In this document: piece by piece, positions 22,930 to 30,679 of the stretch
Layout of the letters: each line of letters starts with the position of its first letter
How positions within the stretch are numbered: the stretch's first letter is position 1
Assembly (NCBI GenBank): GCA_016208915.1
Contig: JACQXE010000088.1
Location: forward strand, 1-40,866
From: Nitrospirota bacterium
GTDB taxonomy: Bacteria > Nitrospirota > Thermodesulfovibrionia > Thermodesulfovibrionales > UBA1546
DNA: 40,866 nucleotides
Direction: 5' to 3'
Translations under genes and position numbers: made by a program
Notes under the pieces: generated by a model
The model's input: the letters and a program-made list of their open reading frames with translations, nothing else
Database searches by the model: none
Told to the model about the DNA's origin: nothing

Positions 22930-24457
22930 TCAGTTCTTCGGTTTCAGAGAAGAGCCTTTCGGAGTAACGCCTGATCCCAAGTTCCTGTATCTAAGCAAAA
23001 AGCATGAGGATGCTCTCGCCCATCTGAATTTTGGCCTGTCAGAGAACAGGGGCTTTGTGATGCTCACAGGAGAGGTAGGCTCTGGAAAGACAACATTGAT
23101 ACGATATCTCTTAGACAATCTCGGCGCTGACAAGCACACCTCTTTAATAATAAATCCTATGTTTGACCCTTTTGAACTGCTCAAGCTTATAAATCACGAT
23201 TTCGGTGTTGTATGCACAGGCAATACGCAAAAAGACCATCTCGACGCCCTCAATAATTTTCTTCTGGAAGGATTTTCAAAAAATGAGAAAGCAGTTCTGG
23301 TGATAGACGAGGCGCAGGAATTAAGCCTTGAATGCCTTGAGTTCATAAGACTTCTTTCTAACCTTGAAACCCATACAAAAAAACTGTTTCAGGTAATCCT
23401 TGTTGGACAGCCTGAACTGAAGAGGCTTGTGGAGAGCGAACCGCTGAGTCAGCTTAATCAGAGGATTGCCGTACGATACCATCTGGGCCCCCTCGACCTC
23501 GATGACACAATAATATATATCAATCACAGACTGAAGATTGCAGGAGGAGGGATGATAACTTTCCCTGTAAAGGGGATTAAGGTCATTTACAGGCACAGCC
23601 GCGGCATCCCGCGTCTTATTAATCTTGCCTGTGACCGCGCCCTCCTCATGGCATACTCGGAGGGGAAAGTAAAGATAGATGCAAAAATGGTAAGGCAATC
23701 AATCAGAGACTTAGGTTTCTTGCCACAGAGGGAAAGGACAAGGTTGCTCGTGCCATTGACTGCCGGAATACTCTTGTCTTTATTTATCATAATACTTGCC
23801 TACTCTACCTTATCAAAGGAAGAAAATTACCTTGAGAAAGTCGGTAATATGCTCAGAGGGATAAAGACTGTGGGCGACTTTTTTATAAGCGACGGCATAT
23901 ATATGGTTTCGAAACCGGAACTTTCAGAGGCTGCGTGTTTTTTGAATCTTCTGAACACATGGGGGGAAAAAAACCTCAAAACCGATGGTGACCTGAAAAA
24001 AGACATAGAAATGAGAGGGTATTCCTTATATAGGGCAGGTGCCAATCTTGACAGTGCAATAAGATTGAATTTGCCATGCATATTAAATCTGAGACATAAT
24101 AACCAGACTAAGCTTGTTGTCCTCAGGTGGGTTGTCGGAAAGGATGTAATGCTCATAGACCCTGTTGAGGGGAAAAACATATTACATCTTAGCGCCTTTA
24201 AAAGTTCTGTTACAGATATTACCCTGATCTATAAAAATAGATATAATAGTAAGGACAAAATTCAGATGGTACAGAAAAGACTCAAGGAACTCGGGATGTA
24301 TAATCAGCAGATAACAGGAAAACTCAGCGCAGCAACCAAAAAGGCACTGATGAGATTTCAGCAGAGGAAAGGCATTGCAGTTACAGGAGGGCTTAATGAT
24401 GAGACAGCAATCATCCTTTCGAATGACAAAGGGACGCCGCATTTAATTCCTGAATAA
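22919..24457 (+). CDS. GspA/ExeA-like ATPase with peptidoglycan-binding domain
   Basis: The product is 512 residues from a TTG start preceded by GGAG. It opens YDQFFGFREEPFGVTPDP, the standard ExeA start. Walker A GEVGSGKTT is at 51-59, Walker B VLVIDEAQ near 127, and GRPELKRL-type sensor (VGQPELKRL) follows. A single membrane helix lies near 278-298. The periplasmic part has a C39-peptidase-like segment (LNLPCILNLRHNNQTKLVVLR, split) and a C-terminal peptidoglycan-binding domain 1 (VQKRLKELGMYNQQITGKLS). ExeA family proteins help secretion or pilus machines pass the cell wall. No secretin or pilus gene is in the window. Confidence 0.9.
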   Translation: MIYDQFFGFREEPFGVTPDPKFLYLSKKHEDALAHLNFGLSENRGFVMLTGEVGSGKTTLIRYLLDNLGADKHTSLIINPMFDPFELLKLINHDFGVVCTGNTQKDHLDALNNFLLEGFSKNEKAVLVIDEAQELSLECLEFIRLLSNLETHTKKLFQVILVGQPELKRLVESEPLSQLNQRIAVRYHLGPLDLDDTIIYINHRLKIAGGGMITFPVKGIKVIYRHSRGIPRLINLACDRALLMAYSEGKVKIDAKMVRQSIRDLGFLPQRERTRLLVPLTAGILLSLFIIILAYSTLSKEENYLEKVGNMLRGIKTVGDFFISDGIYMVSKPELSEAACFLNLLNTWGEKNLKTDGDLKKDIEMRGYSLYRAGANLDSAIRLNLPCILNLRHNNQTKLVVLRWVVGKDVMLIDPVEGKNILHLSAFKSSVTDITLIYKNRYNSKDKIQMVQKRLKELGMYNQQITGKLSAATKKALMRFQQRKGIAVTGGLNDETAIILSNDKGTPHLIPE

Positions 24458-24481
24458 TAAATAATCTTAGGAGGGGGCAAA

Positions 24482-25852
24482 ATGGATATCAAAAAATTAA
24501 AAAATGTTTTGTCTGTAACCGGCAGTTCTCTTGAATTAAAGGATAAAGCAGGGCTAAAGGCATTAATGGATGAACTCCTCTATGAGGCAGTATTCACAGA
24601 AGACAAGGACAGGCAGATTGCGCTCTTTATCTTAATAAAAGAGGCGGCAAAGGCAGCAGGCGCTGTGCCTGCATCCATACAGGATTTATATGAAGAGATG
24701 GGCAGAAACTATCCCGGCTTTACTGTGCCTGCAATAAATATCAGGGGTCTTACCTATGACACTGCAAAGGCAATTTTCAGAAAGGTAAATGAGGTGAATG
24801 CAGGGGCTTTAATCTTCGAGATAGCCCGTTCTGAGATAGGTTATACAAAGCAAAGGCCTCTTGAATACTCAACAGTAGTTCTTGCAGCAGCAGTCAGTGA
24901 GGGATTCACTGGCCCTGTTTTTATACAGGGCGACCATTTTCAGCTTGTGAGAAAAAATTATCTTGCTGACCCGAAGCCGGAAACTGATTATGTAAAGGGG
25001 TTAATCAAAGAGGCAATAGAAGCAGAGTTTTATAACATTGATATTGACTCTTCAACTCTTGTTGATATTGATAAACCAACAACAAAGGAGCAGCAGAGGC
25101 CTAATTTTCAGATGACAAAAGAACTCGCAGCTTACATAAGGGAGATACAGCCTAAAGGAATAAATGTATCAATCGGCGGAGAGATAGGCGAGATCGGAGG
25201 TAAAAACAGCAACCCTGAGGAGCTGAGAGCATATCTTGATGGATTTAAGGAAATCTTTAAGGCAGGCAAGGGTTTGAGCAAACTCAGTGTTCAGACAGGG
25301 ACATCGCATGGAGGCGTTGTTCTTCCTGACGGGACGCTTGCAAAAGTGAAAATTGATTTTGATACACTCAGGACCTTGTCTGACATGGCACGGAAAGAAT
25401 ACAGCCTATCCGGCTGCGTTCAGCACGGCGCCTCAACATTGCCTGAAGAGGCTTTCCATATGTTTCCTGAGACCGGCACATCCGAGGTTCATCTCGCAAC
25501 AGGCTTTCAGAACATAATGTATGACAGCGCATCAATGCCTAAAGAATTTAAAGATGAGGTCTATGAATTCATAAAGAAAGAGTATGCAAAGGAATGGAAA
25601 GAAGGACAGACAGAAGAGCAATTTATCTACAGCACAAGAAAAAAGGGATTCGGTCCTTTAAAGAAAAAATGGTGGGATCTGCCGTCAAATGGCAAGGCGT
25701 CTATAATGAAGGAACTCGAGGACAGGTTCGGACTGTTGTTTGACAAATTGAAAGTCAGAAATACAAAAGACATTGTAAACAGGACTGTAAGGCCTGTTGT
25801 CGTTAAAAAGGAGATTCCAGAATCACTGAGAAAAGAACTGCGGGTGCAATAG
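24482..25852 (+). CDS. Class II (metal-dependent) ketose-bisphosphate aldolase family protein
   Basis: The product is 456 residues. Zn/substrate motifs of class II aldolases are visible: FIQGDHFQL near residue 147 (Asp/His), SIGGEIGEIGGKN near 233 with an acidic pair, VQTGTSHGG near 272 and CVQHGAST near 318. The length exceeds the E. coli type (359 residues), with an N-terminal helical region of about 80 residues and a C-terminal extension (KKKWWDLP ...). The likely reaction is reversible cleavage of fructose 1,6-bisphosphate or a related sugar in glycolysis/gluconeogenesis. A strong ribosome site (GGAGGGGG) precedes the ATG. A phosphofructokinase lies 9 kb downstream in the window. Confidence 0.87.
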   Translation: MDIKKLKNVLSVTGSSLELKDKAGLKALMDELLYEAVFTEDKDRQIALFILIKEAAKAAGAVPASIQDLYEEMGRNYPGFTVPAINIRGLTYDTAKAIFRKVNEVNAGALIFEIARSEIGYTKQRPLEYSTVVLAAAVSEGFTGPVFIQGDHFQLVRKNYLADPKPETDYVKGLIKEAIEAEFYNIDIDSSTLVDIDKPTTKEQQRPNFQMTKELAAYIREIQPKGINVSIGGEIGEIGGKNSNPEELRAYLDGFKEIFKAGKGLSKLSVQTGTSHGGVVLPDGTLAKVKIDFDTLRTLSDMARKEYSLSGCVQHGASTLPEEAFHMFPETGTSEVHLATGFQNIMYDSASMPKEFKDEVYEFIKKEYAKEWKEGQTEEQFIYSTRKKGFGPLKKKWWDLPSNGKASIMKELEDRFGLLFDKLKVRNTKDIVNRTVRPVVVKKEIPESLRKELRVQ

Positions 25853-25985
25853 TAAAAAGTGCAAAAGTGTCATAGAACAGAAGTCTGCAAGAGGGCAAGC
25901 CTGCAAGCGCGGAAGTGCAGAAGTGAAAACCGCTATGCCGCCGGAGACTTGCAAATTTCTATAGGTAAAGTCCTTGATTATCTGA

Positions 25986-25991
25986 TACAAT
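25986..25991 (+). promoter_or_regulatory. Extended -10 box for the MNT gene
   Basis: TGA-TACAAT ends 7 nt before the ATG at 25999. No -35 or ribosome site is seen, so a leaderless transcript is likely. Confidence 0.45.
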
Positions 25992-25998
25992 ACTCACT

Positions 25999-26316
25999 AT
26001 GAACAGGTCTGTGGCATTAGAGAAGATAAATGACATCAAAAATCAGCTTATAGAAAAATATAAGCCGGAAAAGATAATCCTGTTCGGCTCTTCTGCATGG
26101 GGAAAAGAAAATATCAACGACATAGATCTTTTTATCATCAAAAGAGACGTTCCTTACTACGGCGCAGACCGGATCACAGAGCTCTACCGCATGATGGATA
26201 TTGACGCGGCTGTTGACTTTATCGTTTACAAGCCCGAAGAGGCAGAGGAAAGACTTTCTCTTGGAGATCCTTTCATAAAGAAGATATACAAAGAGGGCAA
26301 GGTTCTCTATGGCTGA
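25999..26316 (+). CDS. MNT-type minimal nucleotidyltransferase, antitoxin-like
   Basis: The product is 105 residues. The nucleotidyltransferase signature is LFGSSAWGKENINDIDLFI near residues 29-47, a GS-x9-DxD form, with the third acidic strand at VDFIVY near 76. Related MntA proteins inactivate HEPN toxins by AMP transfer. It overlaps the HEPN gene by 8 nt. Unlike the MntA fragment at 12923, this copy keeps its full N-terminal helix (ALEKINDIKNQLIEKYKPEK). Confidence 0.88.
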   Translation: MNRSVALEKINDIKNQLIEKYKPEKIILFGSSAWGKENINDIDLFIIKRDVPYYGADRITELYRMMDIDAAVDFIVYKPEEAEERLSLGDPFIKKIYKEGKVLYG

Positions 26317-26716
26317 TTCCAAGGTCGTCAGGGAATGGCTGACTAAAGCAGACGACGACTTTAATTTTGCAAGGATAAACCTCGAAGAAGATAACAAATT
26401 CTACTCTCAAATCTGTTTCCACTTCCAGCAGTCAGCCGAAAAATATCTCAAGGCCTATATCTCAGCCTACGACCTCGAATTCGAGAAGATTCATAATCTC
26501 GTCGCCCTGCTGAAAATCTGCGGGAAGAGAGACGTTTCCCTGCTTTCACTCATGGAGCAGTGCGAGCTTCTCAATACGGCATATATTGATACGCGCTATC
26601 CTGTTCACTGGCCGACTGATTATTCAAAAGAGAAAGCTCAGAAGATGCGGGATGCAGCCGGCAAGATAGCCCAGACGGTCAAGGAGATACTTGAAAAGGG
26701 AGGCATAAAGCTTTAA
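26309..26716 (+). CDS. HEPN domain protein paired with MNT gene
   Basis: The product is 135 residues. The HEPN helices are evident: WLTKADDDFNFARI, then FYSQICFHFQQSAEKYLKAYI (split), EKIHNLVALLKICG with the conserved His, and DTRYPVHWPTDYSKEKAQ at the end. This is the HEPN/MNT arrangement common in thermophiles and Nitrospirota-like genomes. The classical RNase motif R-x4-6-H is not clear, so activity is uncertain. Imperfect 22-bp direct repeats (25863-25884 and 26766-26787, 17 of 22 matching) flank the pair. Confidence 0.87.
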   Translation: MADSKVVREWLTKADDDFNFARINLEEDNKFYSQICFHFQQSAEKYLKAYISAYDLEFEKIHNLVALLKICGKRDVSLLSLMEQCELLNTAYIDTRYPVHWPTDYSKEKAQKMRDAAGKIAQTVKEILEKGGIKL

Positions 26717-26825
26717 ATCAGTTAGTTACTCCCCCGCCGCCCTTCCCGTCCGCCCAAGATAGTGGAAAAGTGCCATAGTTCAGAAACTTACTTTAGACCT
26801 TGCGCCTAAGCCCTTGATGGGGAAT

Positions 26826-26848
26826 TGCTACAATTTTGCTACAGTGTG
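26826..26848 (-). repeat. TGTAGCA repeat, copy 3 (short)
   Basis: Read on the minus strand this is CACACTGTAGCAAAATTGTAGCA, two 11-bp units. It matches the beginning of the longer copies at 3357 and 12519, but lacks the conserved tail. It lies 44 nt beyond the 3' end of tRNA-Ala and 110 nt past the HEPN stop. Confidence 0.65.
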
Positions 26849-26891
26849 ATTTTTTGAGATTGTATGGGATGGCATAACTTATTGATTTTAA

Positions 26892-27215
<324 letters not shown>

Positions 27216-27218
27216 AAT

Positions 27219-27318
27219 ACAAAGCCAAATGCTCTCCTCTATGAGCCGTGGCTCCCTATAGGCCGTTGGCCTACGGGCCAATAGACAACGAGCCATAGGC
27301 CAACTGAGCTACAGCCCA
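27219..27318 (-). repeat. tRNA-Ala 5' fragment plus palindromic repeat
   Basis: GGGCTGTAGCTCAGTTGG (27300-27317, minus strand) duplicates the first 19 nt of tRNA-Ala less one G. It is followed by a self-complementary stretch (TTGGCCCGTAGGCCAA and GGCCTATAGGGAGCC). No remaining tRNA arms are present. The fragment and the intact tRNA bracket the GIY-YIG gene. Confidence 0.75.
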
Positions 27319-27386
27319 TTATAAATAGTGAATAGTCGTTAGTAAAAGTTTTTCGTGCTTTTAGATTCTAAATTTTACAGCAAGTT

Positions 27387-27959
27387 TTAGTCAAGCGACT
27401 TTGCTCTGGAAAGGATATCTTTAAAAAAGGAGGAGTCGCGGATATTGTCGTAGGTGCTTGAATTTTTTATGTAGCTCCAGTTGTTGAATCCCTTTGCGAT
27501 TGCCAGTTTAAGCCATCTGCACGCCTCTACCGAATCCTTTTTTGCAGAATATAACTCAGCCATGCTGTTTAATGCATAGATATTATCAGGACTTATCTCA
27601 AGAGCCTTTTTAATGTCCTTTTCAGCATCCTTGAACCGGCCTAACAGAACAAAGAGGAAGCCTCGGTTGTTATACGCCATGCTGTTCCCGGGTTTGAGTT
27701 CTATTGCCTTGTCAAAATCAGCTATGGCAAATTCGTATAATTCTATTTCCTGATAGGTGACGCCTCTGTTCACATATGCCGCATCAAAGGCAGGATTAAG
27801 CTCTATTGCCTTGTTGAAATCAGCAATTGCAAGGTCATGCTTCTCTTTTTTCAGAAAGGCGATTCCCCTGTTATTGTAGGCCCTGCACTCATTAGGGTTG
27901 CCCTTTATCGTTTGAGTGTATTTGGCGATTGCAATGTCATATTTCCGTTTCTTTTCCAT
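27387..27959 (-). CDS. Tetratricopeptide repeat protein
   Basis: From the ATG at 27959 (GAGG 6 nt upstream) the product is 190 residues. Alternative GTG and ATG starts lie 12 and 6 nt earlier. Three canonical 34-residue TPRs are visible: AYNNRGIAFLKKEKHDLAIA, AYVNRGVTYQEIELYEFAIA and AYNNRGFLFVLLGRFKDAEK, each ending in KAIELNP-type. A partial fourth is at ALNSMAELYSA. There is no signal peptide, so it should be a cytoplasmic scaffold. Its GTG overlaps the stop of the DUF559 gene. Confidence 0.9.
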   Translation of the reverse strand: MEKKRKYDIAIAKYTQTIKGNPNECRAYNNRGIAFLKKEKHDLAIADFNKAIELNPAFDAAYVNRGVTYQEIELYEFAIADFDKAIELKPGNSMAYNNRGFLFVLLGRFKDAEKDIKKALEISPDNIYALNSMAELYSAKKDSVEACRWLKLAIAKGFNNWSYIKNSSTYDNIRDSSFFKDILSRAKSLD

Positions 27960-27970
27960 CTGCATCCTCA

Positions 27971-28348
27971 CTAATAAGAAGATAGGGGAGGTTTATTTTC
28001 AATATGTTCGATAATCTTTTGTAATACCCCATCTATGTTTTCATAGACTTCTTGATTTGTAAACCTCAAAAAACTAATTTCAAAAGACTCTATCGTTGTT
28101 TGCCTTGTTCTATCCCGCCGTGATGACATTTCTCTATAGTGAGACTCGCCGTCAATCTCTATAGCCAATTTTAATTGTGGACAATAAAAATCTATTACAA
28201 ATTTTCCGATACTGTATTGTCTTCTGAATTTATATCCCACTTGCTTGCTTTTTAATTTAGACCATAGCAGCACCTCAGCAAGAGGCATATTGCTTCTTAG
28301 TATGCGACGTTTTATTTTCTCTTCTTCTCTGTTAAATACTTTTGTCAT
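27971..28348 (-). CDS. DUF559 endonuclease-like protein
   Basis: From the ATG at 28348 the product is 125 residues. DUF559 is a Vsr/PD-(D/E)XK-type fold. The signature MPLAEVLLWSKLKSKQVGYK is followed by FRRQYSIGKFVIDFYCPQLK and LAIEIDGESHY, with the Asp of FVIDF and the Glu of LAIEIDG as probable metal ligands. A longer frame up to 28429 exists, but its extra residues are encoded by a C/T-rich palindrome and are likely artefactual. Two copies of that palindrome lie immediately upstream. The stop overlaps the TPR gene. Confidence 0.87.
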   Translation of the reverse strand: MTKVFNREEEKIKRRILRSNMPLAEVLLWSKLKSKQVGYKFRRQYSIGKFVIDFYCPQLKLAIEIDGESHYREMSSRRDRTRQTTIESFEISFLRFTNQEVYENIDGVLQKIIEHIENKPPLSSY

Positions 28349-28372
28349 GTAAAAATACACTACCCCACCTGC

Positions 28373-28455
28373 CCTCCCCTTGTAAAGGGGAGGAAAGCGA
28401 ACCTCTTTGCTTATTAGATTGCCCCTCAATGTAACCCCTCCTTACTAAGGAGGGG
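28373..28455. repeat. Two G/C-rich hairpins upstream of DUF559
   Basis: CCTCCCCTT-GTA-AAGGGGAGG (28373-28393) and CCCCTCCTT-ACT-AAGGAGGGG (28435-28455) are perfect 9-bp stems with 3-nt loops. Similar stems with different arms occur at 30071, 30974, 31042 and 32283. The flanking pieces (TACCCCACCTGC and GGGGCTAGGGGAGG) are part of the same element. Confidence 0.78.
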
Positions 28456-28569
28456 CTAGGGGAGGTTCTTCATCTATTGTCTCTATAATCCACACTCTGT
28501 TGCAAAACAGCCACATAAATCAGTGCATCCATAATGTAAGAATTCTTTATTTTTCAAGGGGTTGTATTG

Positions 28570-28584
28570 TGGCATGAGAGTTGC
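28570..28584 (+). promoter_or_regulatory. Sigma-54 promoter for the porin gene
   Basis: TGGCATGAGAGTTGC fits the -24/-12 consensus (TGGCAC-N5-TTGC), with GG and GC exactly 10 bp apart. Transcription should start near 28596, giving a leader of about 57 nt that holds a small hairpin (TCCGCC-CTT-GGCGGA at 28606-28620) and AGGAGG. Regulation by an enhancer-binding protein is implied. Confidence 0.72.
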
Positions 28585-28652
28585 TAATGTTAACCATGTA
28601 GTAAATCCGCCCTTGGCGGATGAATGCTGAACTAACCATAGGAGGTTAGGAA

Positions 28653-30053
28653 GTGAAAAAAATTATAGCATTAATCGTGGGGACAGTCTTTGTTGTAGGA
28701 TTTGCAGTTAGCGCATTTGCAATCCATGCAACAATACCTGCCGAGACAACAGCAGTTGTTGCACCAAAAGACATTCAAATTAAGCTCGGCGGTGAAATGA
28801 GGTTCAGGGGATGGTATGAATCAAATATTACAGACTCTGCCGGCGCAAAAGCCACAACTGGCCGTCCATATGACGGTAGTTCAATGTCATGGTATGACCA
28901 GAGATTCAGACTCGGCGTTGATGTAAAGGCTGGCGACAATGTGTCAGGAAAGATGACTCTTGAAACAGGTGTGGATTCATCATCGACTACGACTGATGTT
29001 AATACTTGGGGTTCGGCTAACTCATATTCTACTGTAAGAGGAGGGCAAAGACCATCAGGACTTGATACACTTCTTGAAGGATGGCTTGCCTACACAGGCA
29101 GTGGGCTCCTCGGCGTTCCATCAGGCATTAAGATTGGGCATATGCCTTTAATGGTGGGCGCCGGTCAGTTCTTTGATCACAGACAGCACGGCGATGATGC
29201 AATACTCTTTACTGTTGAGCCTGCAAAGGGCACGGAGATAAACCTCATAACAGCAAAGCTTTCAGAGGACACCACTACTGACAACACAAACGACATAGAC
29301 CTTTACACTATAGCAGTTGTACACAAACTTGATAAAGACAACTCTGTCGGAATCGACTATAGCACAGTCAATCAGTCAAACAGCGCAACCATAACAAATT
29401 ATACCAGACTGAATCTCCAGAACCTGGGCCTTAATGCAAACGGCAATATGTCAGGCATTGGCTACAGGGCAAGCGCAGATATCCAGTTTGGCGAGACAAA
29501 GACATCAGGCGCCACACCGGAAAAAGTTAAATTTAAAGGTTATGGCATCACATTAGGCGCTAATTACAACTTGGATCCAGTAACATTAAGGGCATCTTTT
29601 GCAATGGGTTCAGGTAATAAGACTGATACTGCTGACAAAAATGAGGCATTCCAGACCCTCGTAGGCACAATAATCAACTATACAGTGGCATATGATTACA
29701 GAGTTCACACTGCATGCTCAGGCAGCACAACAGGCACAGGAATCTGCAACACAACATACTATAATATTGGCTTAACAGCATCTCCTGTAAAAGACATGAC
29801 AGTTGCATTAGATTACTTCCTGTTAAGGGCAACAAAGAAATTAACTGAGACCGCTAATTCGCTCGGCAACAAAAAGGACATCGGTTCAGAAATTGACCTC
29901 AAGGCAACATACAAGCTCGCGAAGAATCTCACATACTTCATTAACAGCGGTATCCTTTTCGCAGATAACTTCTACAAAGCCGCGGCATCCGGCGCAACAA
30001 GCGATCCAAAAGATGCAGTTGTATTCCAGCACGGCATAACACTCAGCTTCTAA
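28653..30053 (+). CDS. Outer-membrane porin-like beta-barrel protein
   Basis: The GTG at 28653 follows AGGAGG by 8 nt. The product is 466 residues. A signal peptide spans residues 1-23 (MKKIIALIVGTVFVVGFAVS then AFA), with cleavage likely after AFA. The mature protein has alternating polar/hydrophobic strands (IKLGGEMRFRGWYESN, FRLGVDVKAG, NKTD ... ), many Gly/Asn/Thr turns, and ends HGITLSF with the terminal Phe used for outer-membrane assembly. There is a small CSGSTTGTGIC segment that could form a disulfide loop. It forms a transport pore or channel of unknown substrate. Strong sigma-54 promoter and strong terminator suggest a highly expressed single-gene unit. Confidence 0.88.
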   Translation: MKKIIALIVGTVFVVGFAVSAFAIHATIPAETTAVVAPKDIQIKLGGEMRFRGWYESNITDSAGAKATTGRPYDGSSMSWYDQRFRLGVDVKAGDNVSGKMTLETGVDSSSTTTDVNTWGSANSYSTVRGGQRPSGLDTLLEGWLAYTGSGLLGVPSGIKIGHMPLMVGAGQFFDHRQHGDDAILFTVEPAKGTEINLITAKLSEDTTTDNTNDIDLYTIAVVHKLDKDNSVGIDYSTVNQSNSATITNYTRLNLQNLGLNANGNMSGIGYRASADIQFGETKTSGATPEKVKFKGYGITLGANYNLDPVTLRASFAMGSGNKTDTADKNEAFQTLVGTIINYTVAYDYRVHTACSGSTTGTGICNTTYYNIGLTASPVKDMTVALDYFLLRATKKLTETANSLGNKKDIGSEIDLKATYKLAKNLTYFINSGILFADNFYKAAASGATSDPKDAVVFQHGITLSF

Positions 30054-30070
30054 AGAATACCCCCCTAATT

Positions 30071-30089
30071 CCCCCCTTGTTAAGGGGGG
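30071..30089. repeat. G/C-rich hairpin after the porin gene
   Basis: CCCCCCTT-GTT-AAGGGGGG is the same type of palindrome as at 28373 and 32283, set in the frame ACCCCCCTAATT ... GATAAAGAGGGG. It is inserted between the porin stop and the terminator. Confidence 0.72.
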
Positions 30090-30113
30090 ATAAAGAGGGG
30101 TTTATAAAGTTAA

Positions 30114-30139
30114 GGCGGGTCGAATGACCCGCCTTTTTT
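30114..30139 (+). terminator. Rho-independent terminator of the porin gene
   Basis: GGCGGGTC (30114-30121), loop GAAT, GACCCGCC (30126-30133) and then TTTTTT. This is an excellent 8-bp GC stem with a T tract. Confidence 0.92.
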
Positions 30140-30181
30140 ATTTTGTTTGTAATTTTAATGTAGCCTATGTTATTTATAAGT

Positions 30182-30466
30182 ATGCAATCAAATGACTTTG
30201 TTTTTACAGGAATTATCATTAAAGAAGGTAAAAGATATACCTCACTTTGTCCTGAACTGGATGTAGCATCAGAAGGTGATACGGTTGATGAGGCATCAAC
30301 AAATTTGCTGGAGGCTGTAACGCTTTATCTTGAAACAGCAATTGAAGCTAATCTTCCATATCTCCGCCCTATCCCTTCAGATGAAGACCCAAGAATAGCA
30401 GCTCCCAAGTCCATCATAAAGACTTTTCGGTTAAAGGTAGATTTTCAAGTAAAGGTTCATGCCTAA
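30182..30466 (+). CDS. HicB-family antitoxin-like protein
   Basis: Start at 30182 is chosen because TGT-TATTTA ends exactly 5 nt before this ATG, as in other genes of the window; an ATG at 30167 lies inside that box. The product is 94 residues with the HicB degraded-RNase-H pattern FTGIIIKEGKRYTSLCPELD, then ASEGDTVDEASTNLLEAVTL and YLETA. A DNA-binding C-terminal domain is not obvious. The toxin gene overlaps its stop by 8 nt but is broken, so this antitoxin appears orphaned. Confidence 0.83.
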   Translation: MQSNDFVFTGIIIKEGKRYTSLCPELDVASEGDTVDEASTNLLEAVTLYLETAIEANLPYLRPIPSDEDPRIAAPKSIIKTFRLKVDFQVKVHA

Positions 30467-30623
30467 ATTGCCTGTCGTAAAATCGCGTGAAGTCATCAAG
30501 GCTTTAGAACGTATCAATTCGGCAAAAAGGGAGTCATTTGCAAATGAAGCGCGGCAACCGGGTGTGCGACAAATTTGTTGGTATACCCCTTCTGAGTGTC
30601 ATTCCCGCCTGCCTGTCCGGTAG
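30459..30623 (+). pseudogene. Broken hicA toxin gene
   Basis: The frame opens MPKLPVVKSREVIKALERI, a perfect HicA start. From about codon 20 the sequence departs from the family (NSAKRESFANEARQPGVRQI), and the double-stranded-RNA-binding His motif (RQKGSHV-like) never appears. It ends at a stop inside a CCTGCCTG palindrome. The ATG overlaps the hicB stop, the normal coupling. It should not produce an active toxin. Confidence 0.75.
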
Positions 30624-30679
30624 GCAGGCTTGTCGGGAATCTTTCTTTAAAGAAGGATGCTGGACAAGCCAGCATGACA
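30597..30679. repeat. TGTCAT-ended composite hairpin repeat
   Basis: The element begins TGTCATTCCCG and ends CAGCATGACA, with inner arms ATTCCCG/CGGGAAT, a CCTGCCTG-TCCGG-TAGGCAGG palindrome nested in the first half and TGCTGG/CCAGCA in the second. Such TGTCAT...ATGACA elements look like small non-autonomous repeats. It lies beyond the broken hicA. Confidence 0.65.

Noticed and set aside
28349-28429. 27-residue N-terminal extension of the DUF559 protein
   Set aside because: It is encoded by the G/C-rich palindrome (RFPPLYKGRAGG), a common annotation artefact; the family start fits ATG 28348.
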